Numbered from the stretch's first letter, positions 1 through 6,826 are shown. The stretch is 8,596 bases of DNA from Tannerella sp. (GCA_031263835.1 JAISEZ010000038.1:1-8596); one strand, 5' to 3'. The notes: generated from the letters alone by a model not told the origin. A program made the numbers and translations.

Positions 1-281
1 CGCAACACCCGATCGGCCGTCTTGCCGATAAGAATTTCATTCAACGGCACATGCTTCTCTTCTTCCGACGTGTTGCGTATTTCCGATTCAATGGCTTTCT
101 TGAGCGCTCCCGCATTCACGTCCAGTTCTTCCATTAACCTGATAGCCTGACAGTCGCCGTCGCGCAAAACGCCCAGCATCAAATGCTCGGGGCCAATACA
201 GCTGTTCCGCAACCGCGCCGCTTCTTCACGGCTATACTCAATCACGTCAATCAGCTTCCTTGAATAATTATTTTTCATCAT
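1..281 (-). CDS. clpC: ClpC-type AAA+ ATPase chaperone, N-terminal fragment (runs off left edge)
   Basis: About 93 codons are visible, beginning with tandem ATG codons (281 and 278). The start is supported by GAAGGG at 285-290, an unusually good ribosome binding site for this DNA. The translation begins MMKNNYSRKLIDVIEYSREE and continues with ARLRNSCIGPEHLMLGVLRD, which is the first helical repeat of the Clp N-terminal domain as seen in ClpC/ClpA. This domain binds adaptors and substrates. The AAA+ modules that thread substrates into the ClpP protease would lie beyond the left edge. The stretch VPLNEILIGK near residue 80 looks like the start of the second N-domain repeat. The family call is firm; ClpC rather than another N-domain-bearing Clp ATPase is inferred from resemblance to Bacteroidota ClpC starts. 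No Walker motifs can be checked here. Confidence 0.88.
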   Translation of the reverse strand, partial: MMKNNYSRKLIDVIEYSREEAARLRNSCIGPEHLMLGVLRDGDCQAIRLMEELDVNAGALKKAIESEIRNTSEEEKHVPLNEILIGKTADRVL

Positions 282-297
282 TTTCCCTTCTTTGCTG

Positions 298-331
298 CAA
301 AAATACTAATAACTTCGACATCTACTGCAAA
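298..331 (-). promoter_or_regulatory. Candidate clpC promoter (-33 TTTG / -7 TAnnTTTG)
   Basis: On the minus strand TATTTTTG (305-298) fits the Bacteroidota -7 consensus TAnnTTTG, and TTTG (331-328) lies 22 bp upstream as a possible -33 element, slightly wider than usual. Transcription would start near 292, leaving a very short leader that just holds the GAAGGG site. Confidence 0.5.
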
Positions 332-375
332 TTCCGTGCCAAAATATCGCGAGCCACTGTTGGAACGGCCGGTTT

Positions 376-465
376 TATACTGTGCGCGGCATAGTTTTGT
401 GCATTCCGGGCCGACGCCGTATGGCGTCAGTCCGCCGTGCACAAAACCATCCCGCGTAAAGTATA
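376..465. repeat. 90-bp imperfect inverted repeat with nested hairpin
   Basis: The arms at 376-403 and 438-465 are 28 nt each and match inverted at 24 of 28 positions; both end in the inner motif GTTTTGTGCA (or its complement). Nested inside is a perfect 6-bp stem, GACGCC (413-418) and GGCGTC (423-428), around a GTAT loop. The right arm, read on the minus strand, matches a third sequence in this window at 7958-7985 (23 of 28). It lies between clpC and the 3' end of the efflux operon. It is palindromic like a MITE or REP element. A role as terminator is not supported, because no T-run follows either arm. Confidence 0.7.
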
Positions 466-505
466 ACATGTTACCCGGATCTATTGGCTCAACCGTTATC
501 CCCGT

Positions 506-546
506 CGCTCGCCCTTGAATCTTTGAATAATTGAATCTTTGAATCT
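506..546 (+). repeat. Dispersed repeat copy A (CGCTCGCC / TTGAATCTTTGAAT)
   Basis: The 23-nt stretch 506-528 occurs exactly again at 6381-6403 and 7054-7076 in the same orientation. Here the 14-nt word TTGAATCTTTGAAT appears twice, 16 bp apart (515 and 531). Weaker similarity extends upstream as (T/G)TC(C/T)CCG. The copy sits four bases past the stop codon of the pump fusion gene. Confidence 0.8.
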
Positions 547-549
547 AAA

Positions 550-3500
550 TTAATCCCCGCCGCCCAGTGCGCGGTACAGGTCAATCACCGCCTGTGCCTT
601 TTCCAGCCGGTCGCTGACGGTGGCCAGCTGCGCGGAGAGATAGTTCTGCTGGGCGGTGAGGACTTCGAGGTAAGTCGCTTCACCGGCCCTGAGCAGCTCC
701 TGCGTGTAGTAAACAGACTTTTGCAGCGATTCCGTCTGCGACGTGCGATAAGCCGTCTTCTCCAGCGCCTTTTCGTAGGTATAGAGCACGTCCGACACCT
801 CGCGGGCAGCCGTAAGCACCGTCTTCTCGAAGTTCACCAGCGCCTCCTCTTCCTGCGCCTTCGTAATCGTGACCTGCGCACGCAACTGCCGCCCGGCAAA
901 GACGGGCTGCGTCAGGCCGCCGATAATGTTGGCCAGCAGGTTTGCAGGCTTGAAGAAGTCGGTCAGTGTCGCAGCGCTGTAGCCCGCCAACGTCCCCGCG
1001 TTGAGCGTGAGGGAGGGATAGAGCGCCGCCTGTGCCGCGTGCCGCAGTTCGAACGCCGCGCGGAACTGCAACTCCGCCGCACGCACGTCGGGACGTCGCG
1101 CCAGCATCTGCGCCGGGACGCCGTGAGGCAGCGGTGCACCGGGCGCCGTCCAGTTGTCCGTCGATTGCCGCACAATCGCGCCGGGCTTGCGACCGAGCAT
1201 GACCGAGAGCGAGTTCTCCAGTTTCCGTATCGACACTTCGAGGTTCAGCGCCGAGACCTGCGTGGCGTACAGCAGCGCGCGACTCTGCTCCACGGCGGCG
1301 GCGTTCAGCAGGCCGGCCTCCATCATCGCCTGCATCGACGCGGCGCTTTCCTCCAGCAGCGCCACCGTTTCGCGCGAGATGCGCAGCTGTTCGTCCAGCG
1401 CCATCAGCATGTAGTAGGACGCGGCAATGTTCGACACCAGCGTGGTTTGTATCAGCCGCCTGTATTCGTGGCTGTTCAGGTACTGCGCATACCGTGCGCG
1501 CGCCTGACGGTTGAGTTTGCCCCACAGGTCAACCTCCCACTGCACCGCAATGCCCAGCTGGTACCGGGTCGTGTTCTGCGCGTCCGTCCGCGTGTGCGTG
1601 ACCTGCCCCGCCAGGCCGGCAACGGGCAGGCAGGCGGCGCGTGCGACCTGCAGGCCGGCTTCGGCTTCCCGAATCCGCAGCAGCGCCGTCCGGAGGTCGA
1701 AGTTTGTCTGCAATCCTTCCGTTATCAGCTGTTGCAGGTCGGAATCGGTGAAATATGACGCCCACGGTATGGCCGCGACCGTTGCGGTATCGCCGGTCGT
1801 CGCGTCGCGGTACAGGCCGGCCGTATCGACCTCCGGCGAGCGGTAGCGGTTCGCCACCCCGCACGACGACACGCCCGCGGTGAGCAGAATGCCAACCGTC
1901 ACCGCTTTGGCCGTATTAATCAGCCCCGACTTGCTGAATTTCTCCTGTATGGTCTGGAAGATGATATAGAGCGACGGAATCACCAGCACGCCCAGCAGCG
2001 TACCAATCAACATGCCGCCGATGGCCGGGATGCCGATGGAACGGTTGCCGACGGCGCCCGCGCCCGTGGCGAAGGCCAGCGGCATCAGCCCGAATATCAG
2101 GGCAAACGACGTCATCAGAATCGGACGCAGCCGCGCCACGGCCCCGCTGACCGCCGCCTCGACAACGCTCATCCCCTGCTGCCGGCGCTGCACGGCGTAT
2201 TCCACAATCAGAATCGCGTTCTTGGCCAGCATCCCGATTAGCATGATAAGCGAAATCTGTACATAGATATTATTTACGATACCCGTGCCCAGCGCCAGTC
2301 CGCCGAAGATGAAGATGTACACGCCCGCCAGTCCGACCGGCAGCGAACAGATTACGGCCAGCGGCAGGATATAACTCTCGTAGAGGGCAGCCAGCAGCAG
2401 GTAAACGAATATCAGGCAGAGGGCGAATATCAGGTAGGTCTGTCCGCCGCTCTTTACCTCCTCGCGCGTCATGCCGGAGTAGTCGTAGGTGAAGTTCTCC
2501 GGCAGCGTCTCGCGCGCCACCTCCGCCACGGCCTCGAGCACGTTGCCCGTGGCATAGCCCTCGGTGAAGTTGGGCATGATGGAGACGTTCATCGACGCAT
2601 ACATGTTAAAGCGGTTCAGCGTCTGCGGAGCGGTGACGTCCGTGACGGTCAGAAACTCCGTCACGGGCGCCATCTCGCCCGACGCCGTGCGCACGAAGTA
2701 GCTGTCCAGGTCTTCCAGCTTCTCGCGGTATTCCGGCGCAGCCTGTACCATGACGCGGAACTGCTTGCCGTAGAGATTGAAGTTCGAGACATACATGCTG
2801 CCCACGTAAGCCTGAAGCGTTGACATAACCTCGCCGAGCGTCAGGCCCGCCTCCTTGATTTTGGGGATATTGGCCTCAAGCTGTTTCTGGGGGAAGTTGG
2901 GGTTGAAGGTCGTCATGGCCATCCTCACCTCCGGACGCCGGCGCATGGCGGCCAGGAAGTTGTTGGTGACGTCGAAGAAGCGGTTGATGTCGCCGCCCGT
3001 GCGGTCCTGCATCTGCAGTTCCACGCCGTTGCTCAGGCCGAAGCCCTGCAGCGTGGGCGTGCCCATGAAGATAAACGTTGCATCCTTGATGTCCTCCGTT
3101 TTCTCCTGCAGGATGGCGGCCACCTCGTTGGTGGTAATCCTGCGCTCGTTCCAGGGTGCCATCTTAATCTGGACGGTGGCGTAGGAACTGCCCACGCCGC
3201 TCATGAAGTTCACGCCCGACAGGTCGGCCACGTACTGCACGTGTTCAATCCCGTGCGCGATTTCGGTGACCTGTTTCACCACCTCCTGCGTACGTTCGAG
3301 CGAGGCGCCCGGCGCCAGCGTCACCATTCCCATCACGCCGCCGCTGTCTTCCTGGGGCACGAAGCCGGTCGGAATCGTCCGCATCAGGCCAAACAGGATG
3401 GCGGTCATGACGAGCAGCAGCATCACCGTAATCCAGCGGTGGCCGCGCTTGCCAAGGAAGTGTAGCGACTGCCGGTAGCGGCCGGTAGCGGCCTGAAATC

Positions 3501-5052
3501 CGGCATTAAACAGGCGGGCGAAACGGTTGAAGAATCCTTTCCGGCGGCCATCTTCTTCTTCCCGGCTTTTCAGGAACAGCGCACACAGGGCCGGACTGAG
3601 CGTAAGCGCGTTGACGGCGGAGAGGAGGATGGCGACGGCCAGCGTCAGTCCGAACTGCTTATAGAACACGCCGGACGTCCCCCCGATGAAACTGACGGGT
3701 ACGAACACGGCCGACATCACCAGCGTGATGGAGACGATGGCGGGCGCGATTTCCTGCATCGCCCTGACGGCGGCTTCGCGGGTATCGGTCATGCCCGCGT
3801 CGAGTTTCGCATGCACGGCCTCGACCACTACGATGGCGTCGTCCACCACACTCCCGATGGCCAGCACGAGCGCAAAGAGCGTCAGCAGGTTCACCGAGAA
3901 GCCAAACACCTGCAGGAAGAAAAACGTCCCGATGATGGCCACCGGCACGGCTATGGCCGGAATCAGCGTCGAGCGGAAGTTTTGCAGGAAGATAAACACC
4001 ACGACGAACACCAGCAGAAAGGCTTCGACCAGCGTATGGACGACCTTGTTGACGGAGGCGTCGAGAAATTCGTTGGCGTCCTGCACATAGACAATCCTCA
4101 GGCCGGGCGGGAAGGAAACGGAAGCCTCCTCCAGTACGGCCTTGATGTTGTTGATGACCTCGCGGGCGTTGGAGCCGGCCGTCTGGTTGATACCGATGGT
4201 GACGGAGGGATTGCCGTTCAGGCGCGAGGCGACGGTGTAGTTGAGCGAGCCGAGTTCGACCTCCGCCACGTCGCGCAGGCGGAGTATCTGCCCGTCGACC
4301 GACCGCACCACGATGTCTTCAAATTCGGGCACCGTTTTCAGCCGTCCGGTATATTTCAGCGTGTACTGGAAACTCCGGCGGCTTTCCTGTCCCAGTTCGC
4401 CGGGCGCTGCTTCGATGTTCTGCTCCTGCAGGGCGGCGACGACTTCCTGCGGCGTAAGCCGGTAGGCCGCCATGACGTCGGGCCTGAGCCAGATGCGCAT
4501 CGAGTAGTCGCGTGCGCCGTAAACGTTGGCGTCGCCCACGCCCCTGACCCGCTTGATGGGCGGCAGGAGGTGGATGTTGGCATAGTTCTGGATAAAGGTC
4601 TGGTCATAGTCCGGGTTGTCGGTGGTGAAGTTAATCATCATGATGTTGGAACTTTGCTGCTTGCGGACGGTGACGCCGATTTGCGTCACTTCCTGCGGCA
4701 GCAGCGGCGTGGCGCGCGCCACCTGATTCTGCACGTTCACCGAGGCGATGTCCGGGTTGATGCCCTTCTCGAAAAAGACGGTAATCTGCGCCGAGCCGTT
4801 GTTCGAGGCCGACGAGGTCATGTAGGTCATGCCCTCGACGCCGTTGATTTGCTCTTCGAGCGGAATCACGACGGAGTTCATCACCACATCCGCGTTTGCG
4901 CCCGGATAACTCGCCCAGACGCGCACGGTGGGCGGCGCGATGTCGGGATACTGCTCCACCGGCAGCGTGAACAGGCCAATCATCCCCAGCACCACGATGA
5001 GGATGGAAATCACCGTCGACAGTACCGGCCGGTCTATAAATGTCTTCAACAT
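550..5052 (-). CDS. RND multidrug efflux permease (HAE1/AcrB-like) fused in frame to a NodT/TolC-type outer membrane factor
   Basis: This single 1500-residue ORF joins two full-length pump parts. Residues 1 to about 1040 are an HAE1 permease, a proton-driven drug exporter of the inner membrane. The start MLKTFIDRPVLSTVISILIV is the classic one. The proton-relay residues are present: Asp404-Asp405 (GSVVDD) in TM4, Lys944 (MLAKNAILIVEY) in TM10 and Arg974/Arg976 (AVARLRP) in TM11. The second-half porter segment TGFVPQEDSGGVMGMV is near 562. Residues about 1045-1500 are an outer membrane factor with WEVDLWGK (1172-1179), RRPDVRAAE (1319-1327) and two OEP repeats. Cys1064 ends a lipoprotein-like signal (VTVGILLTAGVSSC) that is now internal. 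No ATG lies at the junction, and both other frames hit stops there (TGA 1922-1920, TAA 1918-1916). The gene follows the adaptor gene by 21 bp with no clear Shine-Dalgarno site. The pump class is clear; whether the protein stays fused or is cleaved is unknown. Confidence 0.93.
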   Translation of the reverse strand: MLKTFIDRPVLSTVISILIVVLGMIGLFTLPVEQYPDIAPPTVRVWASYPGANADVVMNSVVIPLEEQINGVEGMTYMTSSASNNGSAQITVFFEKGINPDIASVNVQNQVARATPLLPQEVTQIGVTVRKQQSSNIMMINFTTDNPDYDQTFIQNYANIHLLPPIKRVRGVGDANVYGARDYSMRIWLRPDVMAAYRLTPQEVVAALQEQNIEAAPGELGQESRRSFQYTLKYTGRLKTVPEFEDIVVRSVDGQILRLRDVAEVELGSLNYTVASRLNGNPSVTIGINQTAGSNAREVINNIKAVLEEASVSFPPGLRIVYVQDANEFLDASVNKVVHTLVEAFLLVFVVVFIFLQNFRSTLIPAIAVPVAIIGTFFFLQVFGFSVNLLTLFALVLAIGSVVDDAIVVVEAVHAKLDAGMTDTREAAVRAMQEIAPAIVSITLVMSAVFVPVSFIGGTSGVFYKQFGLTLAVAILLSAVNALTLSPALCALFLKSREEEDGRRKGFFNRFARLFNAGFQAATGRYRQSLHFLGKRGHRWITVMLLLVMTAILFGLMRTIPTGFVPQEDSGGVMGMVTLAPGASLERTQEVVKQVTEIAHGIEHVQYVADLSGVNFMSGVGSSYATVQIKMAPWNERRITTNEVAAILQEKTEDIKDATFIFMGTPTLQGFGLSNGVELQMQDRTGGDINRFFDVTNNFLAAMRRRPEVRMAMTTFNPNFPQKQLEANIPKIKEAGLTLGEVMSTLQAYVGSMYVSNFNLYGKQFRVMVQAAPEYREKLEDLDSYFVRTASGEMAPVTEFLTVTDVTAPQTLNRFNMYASMNVSIMPNFTEGYATGNVLEAVAEVARETLPENFTYDYSGMTREEVKSGGQTYLIFALCLIFVYLLLAALYESYILPLAVICSLPVGLAGVYIFIFGGLALGTGIVNNIYVQISLIMLIGMLAKNAILIVEYAVQRRQQGMSVVEAAVSGAVARLRPILMTSFALIFGLMPLAFATGAGAVGNRSIGIPAIGGMLIGTLLGVLVIPSLYIIFQTIQEKFSKSGLINTAKAVTVGILLTAGVSSCGVANRYRSPEVDTAGLYRDATTGDTATVAAIPWASYFTDSDLQQLITEGLQTNFDLRTALLRIREAEAGLQVARAACLPVAGLAGQVTHTRTDAQNTTRYQLGIAVQWEVDLWGKLNRQARARYAQYLNSHEYRRLIQTTLVSNIAASYYMLMALDEQLRISRETVALLEESAASMQAMMEAGLLNAAAVEQSRALLYATQVSALNLEVSIRKLENSLSVMLGRKPGAIVRQSTDNWTAPGAPLPHGVPAQMLARRPDVRAAELQFRAAFELRHAAQAALYPSLTLNAGTLAGYSAATLTDFFKPANLLANIIGGLTQPVFAGRQLRAQVTITKAQEEEALVNFEKTVLTAAREVSDVLYTYEKALEKTAYRTSQTESLQKSVYYTQELLRAGEATYLEVLTAQQNYLSAQLATVSDRLEKAQAVIDLYRALGGGD
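1861..1932 (-). other. Fusion junction with internal lipoprotein signal peptide
   Basis: This stretch encodes residues about 1041-1064: basic residues (Lys1041, Lys1049), a hydrophobic run AVTVGILLTAG and the lipobox VSSC with Cys1064. It matches a lipoprotein signal peptide in design, but it directly follows the cytoplasmic tail expected after permease TM12. It could act as a thirteenth membrane segment that carries the outer membrane factor into the periplasm, with or without signal-peptidase II cleavage. The lipobox is seen; cleavage is inference. Confidence 0.7.
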
Positions 5053-5073
5053 AAGAATAAATGTTTGGAGAGA

Positions 5074-6183
5074 TTAGTTTTCGGAGATTTTCGTACCGTC
5101 GGAGAGCGTCGCCACGCCGTCGGTCACGATGCGTTCGCCCGCCGTCAGGCCGCTGTGCACGATGTAGGTCAGTCCGTCGGGCGTCGGCGTGACCGTGACA
5201 AGACGCTGCCGCGCCGCGCCGTCTTCCACCGCATAGACAAACACCTTGTCCTGCTGGGCGAAGGTCGCTTTCTGCGGAATAAGAATGACGCCGGAATAAA
5301 AGGTCGGGAGGGTGATTTTCCCGCTCGTACCGCTGCGCAGCAGGCCCTCGCGGTTGGGAAACTCGGCGCGGAAGCCGGCGCTGCCGGTGGCGATGCTGAC
5401 CGTGCCGGTGACGGTTTCTATCCGTCCCCTGTGGGGATAGACCGTGCCGTCGGCCAGCGTGAGGGTGATTTCCGGCGCGTGTTTCAGCTTTTCGGCCTGC
5501 GTTCCGCCTTCGAGGCCGGCCAGGAATCCGGCCAGCGCCTTCTCGTTGAGCGAGAAACTGGCGAAGACGGTCGCGGTATTGGCCACGGTCGTGAGCGTGT
5601 GCTGGCTGTTCACGAGGCTGCCCTTGCGGTAGGGCACGGCGCCGACGTGTCCGTCGACGGGGCTGGTCACGGACGCCCACGAGAGCGTCGCCCGGGCATT
5701 GTCAAGCTGGGCGACGGCCTGGGCATGAGCGGCCTGCGCCACGTTGCAGGCATTGCGGTACGTCTCCAGCTGCACGGGGCTGATGATGCCCTTTTCGGCC
5801 AGCGGCGTCATGCGGTCGACATTCAGCCGGGCCGTGGCCAGCTGCGCTTCGGCCGACGCGACGGCCGCCTGTGCCGTCGTCACGGCCTGTTCGGCCTGCG
5901 GGGAGTTGATTTTAAACAGTAGCTGTCCCTGTTTCACCGCCGAGCCTTCGTCGATATAAATTTGCTCGATAAACCCGTCGATACGCGGGCGGATTTCGAT
6001 GTCTTCGCGTCCGCGGAGGGTCGCCGGATAGACGGCGGCCAGTTCCGCATCGCCGGTAGCGACCGCGGCGGTCGGGTAAACCTGCGGCTGCGCGCCGGCT
6101 GCGCCGGTCGGTTTTTTGCCGCACGAAGTCGCCGACAGCACGACCGCAACGGCTGCCGTTACATAGATTGTTCTCATATTCAT
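5074..6183 (-). CDS. RND efflux periplasmic adaptor lipoprotein (membrane fusion protein, AcrA/MexA family)
   Basis: The 369-residue product is the periplasmic adaptor linking the RND permease to the outer membrane factor. It starts MNMRTIYVTAAVAVVLSATS and then Cys21, a lipoprotein signal with lipobox ATSC, so the mature protein should be lipid-anchored. Domains in order are: a first beta-strand and half-lipoyl motif at about 60-93 (IRPRIDGFIEQIYIDEG), an alpha-helical hairpin at about 94-165, a second half-lipoyl at about 168-192 (SVTSPVDGHVGAV), then beta-barrel and membrane-proximal domains to the end. The length is normal for the family. I chose the ATG at 6183 (the ATG at 6177 is also possible). 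An upstream extension to GTG 6297 stays open, but it would begin upstream of the expected transcription start. The translation start follows A-rich sequence. It is the first gene of the operon; the fused pump gene begins 21 bp after its stop. Confidence 0.93.
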   Translation of the reverse strand: MNMRTIYVTAAVAVVLSATSCGKKPTGAAGAQPQVYPTAAVATGDAELAAVYPATLRGREDIEIRPRIDGFIEQIYIDEGSAVKQGQLLFKINSPQAEQAVTTAQAAVASAEAQLATARLNVDRMTPLAEKGIISPVQLETYRNACNVAQAAHAQAVAQLDNARATLSWASVTSPVDGHVGAVPYRKGSLVNSQHTLTTVANTATVFASFSLNEKALAGFLAGLEGGTQAEKLKHAPEITLTLADGTVYPHRGRIETVTGTVSIATGSAGFRAEFPNREGLLRSGTSGKITLPTFYSGVILIPQKATFAQQDKVFVYAVEDGAARQRLVTVTPTPDGLTYIVHSGLTAGERIVTDGVATLSDGTKISEN

Positions 6184-6215
6184 TCTGTTTTTATTTTTTC
6201 CTGTTTCCTTGCGTG

Positions 6216-6228
6216 GCGGACTCTCCGC
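6216..6228 (-). promoter_or_regulatory. Hairpin in the efflux operon leader
   Basis: GCGGA (6216-6220) and TCCGC (6224-6228) form a perfect 5-bp stem with a 3-nt loop in the GC-rich 5' leader of the adaptor mRNA (about 110 nt). Further CCGG pairs lie just upstream in the transcript. I recognise no riboswitch class. It could be incidental to the high GC content. Confidence 0.3.
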
Positions 6229-6259
6229 GCCGGTGACCCGTGCCGGTTGTGCCGCTCCC

Positions 6260-6281
6260 GATAACCTTTTCTGATAACCTT
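6260..6281 (-). promoter_or_regulatory. Tandem direct repeat GATAACCTT in the operon leader
   Basis: GATAACCTT occurs at 6260-6268 and again at 6273-6281, a 13-bp step, reading AAGGTTATC twice on the transcribed strand just after the expected transcription start. Paired sites of this kind can bind a regulator, but no regulator gene is in the window to connect with it. Confidence 0.35.
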
Positions 6282-6298
6282 CGTGAAAAAGAATCACG
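6282..6298. promoter_or_regulatory. Candidate operator: inverted repeat CGTGA-N7-TCACG
   Basis: CGTGA (6282-6286) and TCACG (6294-6298) are perfect inverted arms spaced by 7 bp. They abut the -7 element and cover the expected transcription start of the efflux operon, the usual place for a repressor site. No binding protein is identified, so this is a positional inference. Confidence 0.4.
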
Positions 6299-6306
6299 CA
6301 AAGGTA
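6299..6306 (-). promoter_or_regulatory. Candidate -7 element of the efflux operon promoter
   Basis: TACCTTTG on the minus strand matches the Bacteroidota -7 consensus TAnnTTTG exactly. A clear -33 TTTG is missing; a T-rich run at 6319-6325 is in about the right place. Transcription from about 6292 would give a leader of about 110 nt before ATG 6183. Confidence 0.6.
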
Positions 6307-6380
6307 TCAATTTACAGGAAAAAAAGAATCGCCTGCAGTGAATTTATGATTTTTTTAGCCGGCAGATGACGCGCTATCTC

Positions 6381-6410
6381 CGCTCGCCCTTGAATCTTTG
6401 AATTACGATG
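6381..6410 (+). repeat. Dispersed repeat copy B
   Basis: The exact 23-nt core (6381-6403) is shared with copies A and C, here with one TTGAATCTTTGAAT word. The following TACGATGAAAC is shared with copy C only. It lies about 75 bp upstream of the efflux promoter, so A and B flank the operon as direct repeats. Confidence 0.8.
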
Positions 6411-6430
6411 AAACGGATGCCATTCAAAAT

Positions 6431-6465
6431 GTCGCATCACCGATCCTTCGGATTGTGGGTGCGAC
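6431..6465. repeat. Strong 35-nt hairpin, 16-nt arms with TTC loop
   Basis: Arms 6431-6446 (starting GTCGCATCACC) and 6450-6465 (ending TGGGTGCGAC) pair at 14 of 16 positions, counting two G-T pairs, with a 2x2 internal loop. No T-run follows on either side, so it is not an obvious intrinsic terminator. It sits 30 bp before the tandem array. Confidence 0.55.
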
Positions 6466-6494
6466 AAACTGAAATGCACTTACTCTGTTAGAAA

Positions 6495-6741
6495 GTGTGC
6501 CCATGATGTTGAAAAAAGAGATACACAGTGTATTTTTTATGCTCACAATGTTGGGAAGAAAAATACACAGTGTATTTTTTGTGCTCACAATGTTGGGAAG
6601 AAAAATACACAGTGTATTTTTTGTGCCGACAATGTCGGGAAGAAAAATACATAGTGTATTTTTTAGCCGACGATGTCGGGAAGAAAAATACCTAGTGTAT
6701 TTTTTTCGCCGACAATGTCGGGAAGAAAAATACATAATGTA
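6495..6741. repeat. 42-bp tandem repeat array of alternating AT-rich and GC-rich palindromes
   Basis: Six successive units start their AT palindrome near 6517, 6559, 6601, 6643, 6684 and 6726, so the period is 42 bp (once 41). Each unit carries AAAAATACAC-A-GTGTATTTTT, a perfect 10-bp inverted repeat with a 1-nt centre in units 2 and 3 and close variants elsewhere. In units 4 to 6 the intervening segment becomes a second palindrome, CCGACA-A-TGTCGG (unit 5 has CCGACGATGTCGG). The first and last units are degenerate. Because the units are near-identical and lack unique spacers, this is not a CRISPR array. Its function is unknown. Confidence 0.88.
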
Positions 6742-6781
6742 AGCAGATATTCAGATACATTTTTTAATAATTCAAATACTT

Positions 6782-6826
6782 ATGAAGAAACAAAAGTTTG
6801 TCGCCTTATCATTGGGTGCAATTTAA
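6782..6826 (+). pseudogene. 14-codon ORF resembling the start of a signal peptide (possible gene remnant)
   Basis: The ORF reads MKKQKFVALSLGAI then TAA. Two basic lysines followed by a hydrophobic run look like the n- and h-regions of an export signal, cut before any cleavage site. It follows A-rich sequence typical of Bacteroidota starts. No continuation is evident in the other forward frames just downstream. It could be the relic of an exported protein gene, or chance. Confidence 0.3.

Noticed and set aside
278..518. Two short overlapping ORFs on opposite strands upstream of clpC, with similar peptides
   Set aside because: Their similarity (PYGV, TK motifs) is produced by the 376-465 inverted repeat being read from both sides.
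3811..5922. Long open frame of 703 codons opposite the efflux genes
   Set aside because: It is rich in His, Arg, Gly and Asp, shows no domain, spans two real genes on the other strand, and is explained by the high GC content.
6184..6297. Upstream extension of the adaptor protein to a GTG at 6297
   Set aside because: It would begin upstream of the expected transcription start and would bury the lipoprotein signal 38 residues inside the protein.
6495..6741. Possible CRISPR array because of regular palindromic repeats
   Set aside because: The whole 42-bp unit repeats, there are no unique spacers between the palindromes, and no cas genes are present.
6497..6742. Repeat protein with a 14-residue period encoded across the tandem array
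   Set aside because: The 42-bp period gives a 14-residue repeat by arithmetic alone; the 41-bp step between units 4 and 5 breaks the repeat pattern, and the opposite strand is equally open because the units are palindromic.
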